Shown piece after piece: positions 7,688 to 13,993 of a DNA stretch of 13,993 nt. The DNA is from an uncultured Blautia sp. (GTDB taxonomy: Bacteria; Bacillota; Clostridia; Lachnospirales; Lachnospiraceae). The stretch covers positions 1 to 13,993 of the forward strand of contig UQCM01000072.1 of assembly GCA_900539525.1 (NCBI GenBank), written 5' to 3'. Every line of letters starts with the position of its first letter. The stretch's first letter is position 1. Made by a program: the position numbers and the translations under genes. The notes under the pieces were generated by a model, which saw nothing but the letters and a program-made list of their open reading frames with translations, did not search any database and had not been told where the DNA came from.

Positions 7688-7717
7688 CCTGTCTCCCTCC
7701 TTTTCATAAGTCAAGTC

Positions 7718-7744
7718 GTAACCGGTATGGCTCAAAACGGTTAC
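7718..7744 (-). promoter_or_regulatory. Second hairpin in the sugar transferase leader
   Basis: On the minus strand GTAACCG and CGGTTAC make a perfect 7-bp stem with a 13-nt loop, about 13 nt before the ribosome binding site. No T-run follows, so it is not a terminator. Function is unknown. Confidence 0.4.
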
Positions 7745-7754
7745 CGTCAGATAA

Positions 7755-7809
7755 TAACTGTATTAAACGGCAGGCTGCGCAATAACTGCACAAATCTGCC
7801 AGACAGTTA
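7755..7809 (-). promoter_or_regulatory. Nested 5' leader hairpin of the sugar transferase transcript
   Basis: Three stems nest inside each other on the minus strand: TAACTGT/ACAGTTA (7803-7809 with 7755-7761), GGCAG/CTGCC (7796-7800 with 7769-7773) and TGTGC/GCGCA (7788-7792 with 7776-7780, one G-T pair), closing on AGTTATT. The predicted transcription start (about 7807) falls at the foot of this structure, so the mRNA would begin with it. It may protect the 5' end or regulate expression; neither is shown. Confidence 0.45.
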
Positions 7810-7813
7810 CCTT

Positions 7814-7842
7814 ATCATACAATATATGCCATTAAAGGGCAA
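7814..7842 (-). promoter_or_regulatory. Internal sigma-A promoter before the sugar transferase gene
   Basis: On the minus strand TTGCCC (7837..7842) and TATGAT (7814..7819) are 17 nt apart, and the box continues TATGATAAGG exactly as in the promoter at 13764. It lies in the 166-nt gap after the WbbL-like gene, where no terminator is seen, so the downstream genes can be transcribed both from here and by read-through. Confidence 0.68.
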
Positions 7843-7853
7843 CTAAATTTTTC

Positions 7854-8810
7854 TTAATCCCTGACTTTCCGGAGAATGTTTACCCACAGCTCCAGCTGGA
7901 TTCTGAGGTAATTCATCAGATTTTTGGGATGAAACGGAACCTTCCTTCCATGCAGTGACATACGGATACCTTCCAGCAGACCTTTCATGTAGGTAGTCCC
8001 AAATCCTTTCCGTGCGAAAAACAGATATTTCACCAGAAATCCTGTCAAAAGAAGCGGAGCATTCAGAAGAAGCTGAAAAAAAGGCATATTTTTGTAGATC
8101 ATATAAACATTATTGCGGGAAGATAAGCGCACCTTAAACTCGTTGTAGCGTGAACCGGAGGTGCCGCTGCCGGCATGATAGACAACGGCATCCGGCAGAT
8201 ACCGGTTCTCATAACCGCAGATACGTGCCCGGTACCCCAGATCAATGTCTTCGAGATACGCAAAATGCTTTTCATCAAAATATCCTGTTGTCTTCAACAG
8301 CTCTTTCCGGTAGATCGCAGCTCCGGCACAGGATGCAAAGATCCGTCCGGGCTTCTGATAATTTCTGACAGGCTTATCCTTGCCTCTGGCAAATGCCCAT
8401 CCCAGTGCACAGTAAAAGTCCCCTGCGTCATCGATCCTGTCAGGCTCATACATGTTTCGAAGCTGTGCCGAACAGGAGAAACAGTCAGGATATTTTCTCA
8501 TTCCCGCATACATCTCTTTCACAAAATTCCTGTCCGCCTTTACATCGTTATTGAGAAGAATAACATAAGGAGCCTTTGCTGCCCGTATCCCCAGATTCAC
8601 TGCTTTGCTGAAGCCATGATTTTTCTTCAGCTCCAGGATACGAACCTTCGGATCATGCTCTCTGACAAATGCCACACTGCCGTCTGCCGAGCCATTGTCC
8701 ACCAGTATAATCTCAAATGCGGTAAAGGTCTGATCCTTCAGGGAGTCCAGACAGTCCTCCAGAAAGGCCATTCCATTATAATTCGGTATAACCACCGATA
8801 CTTGATTCAT
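7854..8810 (-). CDS. GT2 family glycosyltransferase, WbbL (rhamnosyltransferase)-like
   Basis: Cytosolic-face GT-A transferase of 318 residues. Motifs: VSVVIPNYNG (4-13), IILVDNGSADGS (34-45), NHGFSKAVNLGI (64-75), VILLNNDV with the NND metal site (87-89), and YLEDIDLGYR (185-194) containing the probable catalytic acidic pair, followed by YHAGSGTSG (211-219). This pattern is typical of dTDP-rhamnose-using WbbL-type enzymes, but the donor is inferred. A hydrophobic stretch (about 244-268) and a basic C-terminus suggest membrane association. ATG at 8810 has AAAGGAG 6 nt upstream and lies 11 nt after the stop of the preceding two-domain glycosyltransferase, so the two are probably co-translated. 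It is the last gene before the internal promoter. Confidence 0.92.
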   Translation of the reverse strand: MNQVSVVIPNYNGMAFLEDCLDSLKDQTFTAFEIILVDNGSADGSVAFVREHDPKVRILELKKNHGFSKAVNLGIRAAKAPYVILLNNDVKADRNFVKEMYAGMRKYPDCFSCSAQLRNMYEPDRIDDAGDFYCALGWAFARGKDKPVRNYQKPGRIFASCAGAAIYRKELLKTTGYFDEKHFAYLEDIDLGYRARICGYENRYLPDAVVYHAGSGTSGSRYNEFKVRLSSRNNVYMIYKNMPFFQLLLNAPLLLTGFLVKYLFFARKGFGTTYMKGLLEGIRMSLHGRKVPFHPKNLMNYLRIQLELWVNILRKVRD

Positions 8811-8821
8811 TGTTCTCTCCT

Positions 8822-10627
8822 TTACGGCTGGATGGAGTAATCACAGGTCCTGAGGGACAGATTCTTATTGTAGCAGGGATCTCCCGCCTTCAGCATTCCT
8901 TCCCACCGGCTGCACAGATATGCTTTTTCCCTCTCAAACCGCTGTTTTTTCTCCTCCGTATCCTCATATCCCCGTGTTTTTGATTCGAAATGGTACATTT
9001 CCACATAGGGATCATAAACTACAAGATATCCCGCTTCACCTGCACGCAGACAAAAGTCTACATCATTAAAAGCAACCGCCAGATTTTCATCCAGGCCATG
9101 AATCTTCTCAAAGACCTCTCTCTTTACCATGAGACAGGCGGCTGTTACTGCACTCATATCCTGCTGCAGGATCGCCCGGTGCATATATCCGGTAAATGCC
9201 CTTTTCATTCCTACGAACATGCTGCCTGCACATCCCCCGATTCCCATAACGATTCCGGCATGCTGGATCGTGTCATCTGGAAAATACAGTCTCGCACCTG
9301 TAATCCCCACCTCCGGTCTCTGACAGTGCCCGAGAAATTCTTCGATCCAGTCCGGCGTGATCACGGTAACATCATTGTTCAGCAGGATCAGATACTCGCC
9401 TTTTGCATGAGCCGCGCCAAAATTATTGATGGCCGAATAATTAAATTCTCTTTTCCAGTATATTACATGAATGTTGTCTTTCCCGTCAATCTTACGGTAA
9501 AACTCAAAGGTTTCCTTCTCTGTACTGTTATTCTCTACAATCAGGATCTCATAATTCCTGTAGGAAGAAATTTCCCTGATGGATGTAAGACACCTCTTTA
9601 ACGTCTCGATCTCATCTTTGTTCGGTATGATGATCGAAACGAGAGGTTCCCCTGACACCTCATATTTCACCCTGTAGAAACCACGGTAATTCAGCATGGA
9701 AACCTCTGCCTTAAGGCTGCATCTTTTCAGATGTGCTTCAATCGCACGTTTCCCGGACTCCAGTGCATAATCCTTTCCAAAGGGATTGTCTGCCGTAGAT
9801 GCCGCATGTACCCTCCAGTGATACAATACCTTTGGAATATGAACGATACGCTCCGCTTTTTCCGCACAGCGGAAAATAAAATCATAATCCTGGGCGCCGT
9901 CAAAAGCACTGTCCTGTCCTCCCGCCAGCAAAAGCAGCCCGCGCCTTACCACCAGCAGATGACAGATATAATTGTTGGCGCGAAGCAGATCCAGGTTAAA
10001 ATCCGGTTTGAAATTCGGCTGAAAGAATTCATCCAGATCTGCGCTCACCTTATCTTCATCCGTATAAAGCATATCCGGACTGTGCTGACTTTCGATCGCA
10101 TCTGCGATCTCATAAAGAGCATCCGGTTCCAGGAGATCATCATGATCAAAAAGCGCCACATATTCTCCTGATGCCATAGCAAAGGCCGCATTGGTATTCC
10201 CGGCAATTCCTTCATTTTTCTTCAGTCTTTCATAGCGGATGCGGGGATCCTTCTCCATATATTCCCTGATCACACGCTCCGGACCCGAATCTTCACCGCT
10301 GCCATCTGCGATACACAGCTCCCATTTCTCATAGGTCTGAGCCTGAACAGACTCGATCATCTGCCTCAGAAAACACTCCTTTGTGCGGTACACCGGTACG
10401 ATCACGCTGATCAGCGGTTCATGCGCCCATTTTCTCGTTCTCTGGAGCTTTTTCTGTTCTTCACCTAATACCCGGGCGCGGATCCATTTATCATAATCCA
10501 CCTCTGAATCTGCGAAACGTTCCTTCAGCCGTACCAGAAAATCTCTGACTCCATATCGTTTCAGATACAGAAACCCTTTTTTCAGGTTGTAAAAGGTCAG
10601 GCGTTTTGTCATACTCTTGATATTCAT
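8822..10627 (-). CDS. Two-domain GT2 glycosyltransferase (RfbC-like), paralogue B
   Basis: Protein of 601 residues with two GT-A domains in tandem, likely adding one or two sugars to the lipid-linked repeat unit. The basic N-terminus (1-65) precedes domain 1 (from about 71), which has LISVIVPVYRT and FDHDDLLEPDA (DHDD 161-164). Domain 2 (from about 328) has PLVSIIIPNKDE, ILIVENNSTE, LLNNDV (415-420) and FNDVDFCLRAG (about 520-530). The open frame starts at 10657. ATG at 10627 is preferred because AGGAG lies 8 nt upstream; ATG at 10612 is also possible. It is closely similar along its whole length to the protein at 11867..13702, from which it is separated by the aminotransferase gene, so the pair arose by duplication. 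Acceptor and donor sugars are unknown. Confidence 0.92.
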   Translation of the reverse strand: MNIKSMTKRLTFYNLKKGFLYLKRYGVRDFLVRLKERFADSEVDYDKWIRARVLGEEQKKLQRTRKWAHEPLISVIVPVYRTKECFLRQMIESVQAQTYEKWELCIADGSGEDSGPERVIREYMEKDPRIRYERLKKNEGIAGNTNAAFAMASGEYVALFDHDDLLEPDALYEIADAIESQHSPDMLYTDEDKVSADLDEFFQPNFKPDFNLDLLRANNYICHLLVVRRGLLLLAGGQDSAFDGAQDYDFIFRCAEKAERIVHIPKVLYHWRVHAASTADNPFGKDYALESGKRAIEAHLKRCSLKAEVSMLNYRGFYRVKYEVSGEPLVSIIIPNKDEIETLKRCLTSIREISSYRNYEILIVENNSTEKETFEFYRKIDGKDNIHVIYWKREFNYSAINNFGAAHAKGEYLILLNNDVTVITPDWIEEFLGHCQRPEVGITGARLYFPDDTIQHAGIVMGIGGCAGSMFVGMKRAFTGYMHRAILQQDMSAVTAACLMVKREVFEKIHGLDENLAVAFNDVDFCLRAGEAGYLVVYDPYVEMYHFESKTRGYEDTEEKKQRFEREKAYLCSRWEGMLKAGDPCYNKNLSLRTCDYSIQP

Positions 10628-10684
10628 ACCTCTATCTCCTGTTCCATGCACTGACATATATCCTGCTATCGCCCTGTAGATTAT

Positions 10685-11812
10685 TTATCTGAAAAATTCA
10701 TGGATTTCTTCCACAACCCGCTCCCGGTCCTCCAGTTTTAGCCGGTAGTACATGGGCAGGCGCAGAAGCCTGTCACTTTCCTTTGTTGTGTAGCGGTCCA
10801 CTCCGTGAAAACGTCCGAACTTTTTCCCCGCAGGTGCTGTATGGAGCGGGACATAGTGGAATACGGTGCTGATCCCCTTTTCTTTCAGATAAGAAATCAG
10901 TCTTGTTCTCGTTTCCAGATCCTTCAGTTTAATATAGTACATATGGGCATTGTGATCTGCATAATCCGGAATAAAGGGCTGTTCCAGATATTCCTTCTCA
11001 GCCAGGGGCTTCAAAGCCTCCTGATAATAGTCAAAGCTCCCAAGCCTGTCCTTTCGTATCTCATCTGCTGTCTCCAGCTGCGCCCAGAGATACGCTGCAT
11101 TCAGGTCACTCGGGAGATAGGAGGAACCATAATCCACCCAGCGGTATTTATCAATCTGCCCCCGGAAGAATTTGCTTCTGTTTGTCCCCTTTTCTCTCAG
11201 GATCTCGGCAGCATCCACCGCCTCATCCTGCTGAAAAGTAATCGCGCCGCCCTCTCCCATGGAGTAATTCTTTGTTTCATGGAAGCTGTAGCAGCCGAAA
11301 TCACCAATACTGCCAAGTGCTCTTCCATTATAGTATGCCCCGACACCCTGCGCGGCATCCTCTACTACCTTTAGATGATGCTTCCTGGCAATCTCCATGA
11401 TCTCATCCATGGCACAGCCTACCCCTGCATAGTGAACCGGAACGATGACCTTCGTTTTCTCTGTGATCGCTTCCTCGATCAGACGCTCATCCAGATTCAT
11501 GGTATCCGGCCGGATATCCACAAATACCAGCTTTGCTCCTCTCTGGACAAAGGCATCTGCGGTGGAGACAAACGTATAGGACGGTAAAATCACCTCATCT
11601 CCCGGCTGTACATTGCAAAGTACCGCTGCCATCTCCAGTGCGTGGGTGCAGGACGTGGTTAAAAGTACGTGCTTCAATCCATAGGTCTCCATCATCCACT
11701 GAGAGCATTTCCTGGTAAAGATCCCATCCCCGCTGATCTTTCCCTGTTCGATTGCTTCCTTAATATATTCCAGTTCCCTGCCCGCAAAGGGCGGTATATT
11801 AAAATGAATCAT
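10685..11812 (-). CDS. wecE: WecE/RffA-type dTDP-4-keto-6-deoxyhexose aminotransferase (DegT/DnrJ/EryC1/StrS family)
   Basis: PLP-dependent enzyme of 375 residues, expected to transfer an amino group from glutamate to dTDP-4-keto-6-deoxyglucose, giving dTDP-4-amino-4,6-dideoxygalactose. It resembles Escherichia coli WecE from end to end as I recall that protein, including SGDGIFTR near the start, GDEVILPSYTFVSTADAFV (71-89), VEDAAQG (150-156, Asp152 for the PLP ring nitrogen), SFHETKNYSMGEGGA (176-190, Lys181 for the internal aldimine), REKGTNRS and DRYTTKESDRLLRLP. ATG at 11812 has only a modest GGGGA ribosome binding site. It lies 54 nt after one large glycosyltransferase gene and 57 nt before its paralogue. 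No acetyltransferase such as WecD, and no rmlA or rmlB, is in the window, so the final sugar (free or N-acetylated) is open. Confidence 0.93.
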   Translation of the reverse strand: MIHFNIPPFAGRELEYIKEAIEQGKISGDGIFTRKCSQWMMETYGLKHVLLTTSCTHALEMAAVLCNVQPGDEVILPSYTFVSTADAFVQRGAKLVFVDIRPDTMNLDERLIEEAITEKTKVIVPVHYAGVGCAMDEIMEIARKHHLKVVEDAAQGVGAYYNGRALGSIGDFGCYSFHETKNYSMGEGGAITFQQDEAVDAAEILREKGTNRSKFFRGQIDKYRWVDYGSSYLPSDLNAAYLWAQLETADEIRKDRLGSFDYYQEALKPLAEKEYLEQPFIPDYADHNAHMYYIKLKDLETRTRLISYLKEKGISTVFHYVPLHTAPAGKKFGRFHGVDRYTTKESDRLLRLPMYYRLKLEDRERVVEEIHEFFR

Positions 11813-11866
11813 CTGTTTTTCCCCGTTCTTTTCTTTTATAATGGTAACTGTTCCGAGCCATGTCAG

Positions 11867-13702
11867 CTACTCCAGATGCCGGTACCTCTCAGGTACTCCG
11901 ATATGCGGTTCCCGTTTTCTGTCACGGAGCGAGAAATCCTGTTTCAGCAATGTCAGATTCGGATTGTAAAAGGGATCTCCCTGTTCAAGAACATTCTCCC
12001 ACCTTGATATAAATTTTCTGATTTCTCCATGAAATCGCTGTATCTTTTCCGGAGTATCCTCCGCCCCTCTGGATCTGGATTCATAATGATACAGCATGGC
12101 AAAGGGTGTATAGACCACCTTTTTCCCGATCTGCCCCAGTCTGAGACAGAGATCCACATCGTTAAATGTCACTTCCAGTTCTTCGCAGAATCCGCCGATT
12201 TGAAGGAAATCGGTCTTTTTTACCATCATACATGCCGCAGTCACAGCACTCAGATCCTGCGTACAGATAATCCTCCTGCAATACCCGGAAGCTGTCCTGC
12301 GCTCCCCTGCAAATGCGTGTCCTGCTATGCCGCCCATACCGAGCACCACGCCGGCATGCTGGATCGTGTCATCCCCGAAAAACAGCCTGGCTCCCACTGC
12401 GCCCACATCCTGCCTCTGACAGATGCCAAGCATCTCTGAAATAACATTTCCATCAATCAGCTCCGTGTCATTATTCAGGAACAACAGATAATCACCCTTC
12501 GCATGACTGACTCCCAGATTGTTGATCGCAGAATAGTTAAAGCTGCCCGGAAAGGTCACCAGCCGGATCCTCGCATCTTCGCGGCAGAGTTCCTCATAAA
12601 GCTCAAAGGTCCGTGCCTCCACGCTGTTGTTCTCTATCACGATAATCTCATAATTCCGATAATCTGACTTCTCGCGAATGGATGAAATACATCGCTTCAG
12701 ATCCTCCGCATGATCCTTATTGGGGATCAGAATCGACACCAGTGGTTGTCCCTCCACCGGATAGACTGTTCGATACAGTCCCAGATGCTCTCCCTGACTC
12801 ACCTTCGCACGGATCCCCATCCGTTCGAAATGTGCCTGTACTGCACGCCTTCCCGCTTCAAAAGCATAGAGCTTACTCTCCTGATTCACTGCCGTGGAAT
12901 CCTGATGGCAGCGCCAGTGATAGAGGATTCTGGGAATGTGGCAGATCTTTTCCGCTTTCTCTATACATCGAAAAATAAAATCATAATCCTGAGCACCATC
13001 GTATGCCGCATCCAGATCACCTGCTTTCTCCGCCAGGCTCCTCTTGACAACAAACAGATGGCAGATATAATTCATACTCCGCAGAAGATCCAGGTTGAAA
13101 TCCGGTTTAAACTGAGGGTCAAACCGCTTTTTCCCGTCCATGGAAATCTTATCTTCATCAGAATACAACACATCATAAGAGCTGTCCTGATTTAACCTGG
13201 ATACACATTCATAGAGCGCGTCCGGTGCAAGGATGTCATCATGATCCGCAAATACCAGATATTCACCTGATGCTTTCTCAATCGCAGCATTGGTGTTTTC
13301 TGAGATTCCAAGCGGTACCTCCGAATGAATGACGCGGATCCGCGGCTCCTCTTCGCTGTATTGCTTTAACAGCTCTGTCAGAGAAGAATCCTGTCCGCTT
13401 CCGTCTGACAGGCAGAGTTCCCAGTTTCCATAAGTCTGATCTCTGACCGACCCGATCAGCTCCCGCAGATATTCTTCCTTCGTGCGGTACAATGGGACGA
13501 CAATGCTAAAGAGCGGGGTATATGGAAACTGTTCTGCCCGCTCTTTCTCAAGTTCTGTTCCATCAGGAGTATTCTGTCTGATCCACTTCTCATAGGATAT
13601 GGAACCATGATGGATCCCTGTCATCTTCTCCACAACCCGCCATGCCACACCTCTGATCCCGTGCTCTTTATAATAATTTATGACTTTATCCTTAAACTTC
13701 AT
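11867..13702 (-). CDS. Two-domain GT2 glycosyltransferase (RfbC-like), paralogue A
   Basis: First gene of the glycan operon, 611 residues, with two tandem GT-A domains. Domain 1 (about 63-270) has FSIVVPLYRT and FADHDDILAPDA (DHDD 153-156), then YDGAQDYDFIFRC and ILYHWRCHQDSTA. Domain 2 (from about 316) has PLVSILIPNKDH, IIVIENNSVE, FLNNDTEL (406-413), IQHAGVVLGMGG and FNDVDLCLRLG (511-521). Both domains keep their acidic motifs, so both could be active. A basic N-terminus (MKFKDKVINYYKEHG) suggests membrane contact. ATG at 13702 is the first in frame; the ribosome binding site (AAAGAG, about 11-12 nt away) is weaker than those of the other genes. The leader from the promoter at 13764 is about 55 nt. 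The C-terminal 20 residues are basic and differ from those of paralogue B. Confidence 0.92.
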   Translation of the reverse strand: MKFKDKVINYYKEHGIRGVAWRVVEKMTGIHHGSISYEKWIRQNTPDGTELEKERAEQFPYTPLFSIVVPLYRTKEEYLRELIGSVRDQTYGNWELCLSDGSGQDSSLTELLKQYSEEEPRIRVIHSEVPLGISENTNAAIEKASGEYLVFADHDDILAPDALYECVSRLNQDSSYDVLYSDEDKISMDGKKRFDPQFKPDFNLDLLRSMNYICHLFVVKRSLAEKAGDLDAAYDGAQDYDFIFRCIEKAEKICHIPRILYHWRCHQDSTAVNQESKLYAFEAGRRAVQAHFERMGIRAKVSQGEHLGLYRTVYPVEGQPLVSILIPNKDHAEDLKRCISSIREKSDYRNYEIIVIENNSVEARTFELYEELCREDARIRLVTFPGSFNYSAINNLGVSHAKGDYLLFLNNDTELIDGNVISEMLGICQRQDVGAVGARLFFGDDTIQHAGVVLGMGGIAGHAFAGERRTASGYCRRIICTQDLSAVTAACMMVKKTDFLQIGGFCEELEVTFNDVDLCLRLGQIGKKVVYTPFAMLYHYESRSRGAEDTPEKIQRFHGEIRKFISRWENVLEQGDPFYNPNLTLLKQDFSLRDRKREPHIGVPERYRHLE

Positions 13703-13763
13703 TGAATGATATCTCTTTCTGAATTTTGGTTACTGTTCACTCCGTGACCAGTCTTTATTCCTT

Positions 13764-13792
13764 ATCATAGTAAAAATTGAATTGCATGTCAA
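13764..13792 (-). promoter_or_regulatory. Main sigma-A promoter of the glycan operon
   Basis: On the minus strand a perfect TTGACA (13787..13792) and TATGAT (13764..13769) are 17 nt apart. The start point would be near 13757, so the mRNA begins just before a near-palindrome, CTGGTCAC-GGA-GTGAACAG, in the leader. The sequence TATGATAAGG is shared with the internal promoter at 7814. Confidence 0.88.
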
Positions 13793-13806
13793 GTGACAAC
13801 CATGCT

Positions 13807-13839
13807 ATACTGATAACTGTTTGATACTTGTTTGATACT
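13807..13839 (-). promoter_or_regulatory. Candidate operator: 11-bp direct repeats upstream of the glycan promoter
   Basis: The plus strand has TGTTTGATACT twice in exact tandem (13818-13828, 13829-13839), with a third degenerate TGATA-containing copy (13807-13817) in the same 11-bp phase. The block ends about 15 bp upstream of the -35 box on the transcribed strand, a usual place for an activator of the OmpR/PhoB type. The half-site TGTTTRAT is shared with the repeat before htrA. The repeats are seen directly; the regulator is not identified. Confidence 0.55.
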
Positions 13840-13926
13840 ATTGTAACTATTCACACGTCAGCCAGTTCGAGGCGTTTTCTGTGAGTGTAGCGAAGCGAAA
13901 GTCACGTAAAAATCCGAGAGCAGCAG

Positions 13927-13965
13927 CGCGATATGATTCAGAATGCATCATATCTGTGCATCGCG
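13927..13965. repeat. Stem-loop in the right-edge intergenic region
   Basis: ATATGAT (13931-13937) and ATCATAT (13947-13953) form a perfect 7-bp stem with a 9-nt loop, flanked by CGCG (13927-13930) and CGCG (13962-13965) that can also pair across a bulge. The core is preceded by a GCGAAGCG-rich stretch (about 13889-13897) that reappears as GCGAAGCG at 13963-13970. No T-run follows on either strand, so it is not a clear terminator. Confidence 0.5.
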
Positions 13966-13993
13966 AAGCGTGTTACTGGTCACGGAGTGAACA

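Larger units (their letters stand above)
13734..13993. repeat. Segment bounded by a 19-bp perfect inverted repeat
   Basis: TGTTCACTCCGTGACCAGT at 13734-13752 recurs as its exact reverse complement at 13975-13993, the last bases of the window. Each arm is itself a near-palindrome. The segment holds the operon promoter, the direct repeats and a set of hairpins, and has no convincing open reading frame on either strand. It may be two inverted copies of a dispersed intergenic repeat, or a small non-autonomous element; the right side is cut by the window edge. Confidence 0.6.

Noticed and set aside
7718..7809. Known riboswitch or attenuator in the sugar transferase leader
   Set aside because: No T-run terminator is present, and I recognise no conserved core of a known riboswitch class, so only the hairpins are reported.
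8175..8840. Plus-strand frame of 221 residues
   Set aside because: Antisense to the WbbL-like glycosyltransferase, with no start signal or recognisable domain. The plus-strand frames at 6887-7501, 8990-9601 and 10805-11374 are rejected for the same reason.
11813..11866. Promoter before the aminotransferase gene (TATAAA-like box)
   Set aside because: The only -35-like sequences are 19-20 nt from it, and the gap is just 54 nt within an operon.
13880..13904. GTGA...TCAC palindrome with GCGAAGCG core as an operator
   Set aside because: Only four paired bases at the ends and a short internal stem; it is more likely part of the low-complexity intergenic repeat.

Overview
The window looks like a chromosomal segment of a low-to-mid GC Gram-positive anaerobe, most probably a Lachnospiraceae-type Clostridium. 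I infer this from the protein family styles, the strong AAAGGAGG-type ribosome binding sites, the mix of an LCP ligase, HtrA and a ClpX-like unfoldase, and the family of GT2 enzymes. No rRNA or other phylogenetic marker is present, so the genus is not fixed. All nine protein-coding genes lie on the minus strand, so transcription runs from high to low coordinates. No tRNA, rRNA, CRISPR array, transposase or phage gene is visible.

The right two thirds (about 3918 to 13840) is a cell-surface polysaccharide locus. A consensus sigma-A promoter (TTGACA-N17-TATGAT, 13764..13792) with 11-bp direct repeats upstream drives a two-domain GT2 glycosyltransferase, a WecE/RffA-type sugar aminotransferase, a second paralogous two-domain GT2, and a WbbL-like GT2. 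A second promoter (7814..7842) with a structured leader restarts transcription before a polyprenyl-phosphate hexose-1-phosphate transferase that probably begins at TTG. That gene is followed by an LCP-family glycopolymer ligase with an unusual cytosolic pentapeptide-repeat tail, and by a rhamnosyltransferase-like GT2. A weak AT-rich hairpin with a T-run overlaps the last stop codon. Together these genes could supply an amino-deoxysugar precursor, load the first sugar on undecaprenyl phosphate, extend the chain, and attach the finished polymer to the wall. Flippase, polymerase and nucleotide-sugar genes are not in the window and would be expected further upstream.

The left third holds envelope and protein quality-control genes. 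A membrane-anchored HtrA protease (2216..3817) has a tandem 11-bp repeat upstream that resembles the one before the polysaccharide operon, and it ends in a good terminator. Then comes a two-gene unit with its own promoter (2108..2136): a divergent ClpX lacking the usual RKH pore-loop motif, and, with 1 nt between stop and start, a divergent type II signal peptidase.

The most interesting non-coding signals are the shared TGTTTRAT half-sites at 11-bp spacing upstream of htrA and the glycan operon, a GTWACTGTTC-like motif that recurs six times at gene ends and in leaders, and a 260-bp segment at the right edge bounded by a perfect 19-bp inverted repeat.
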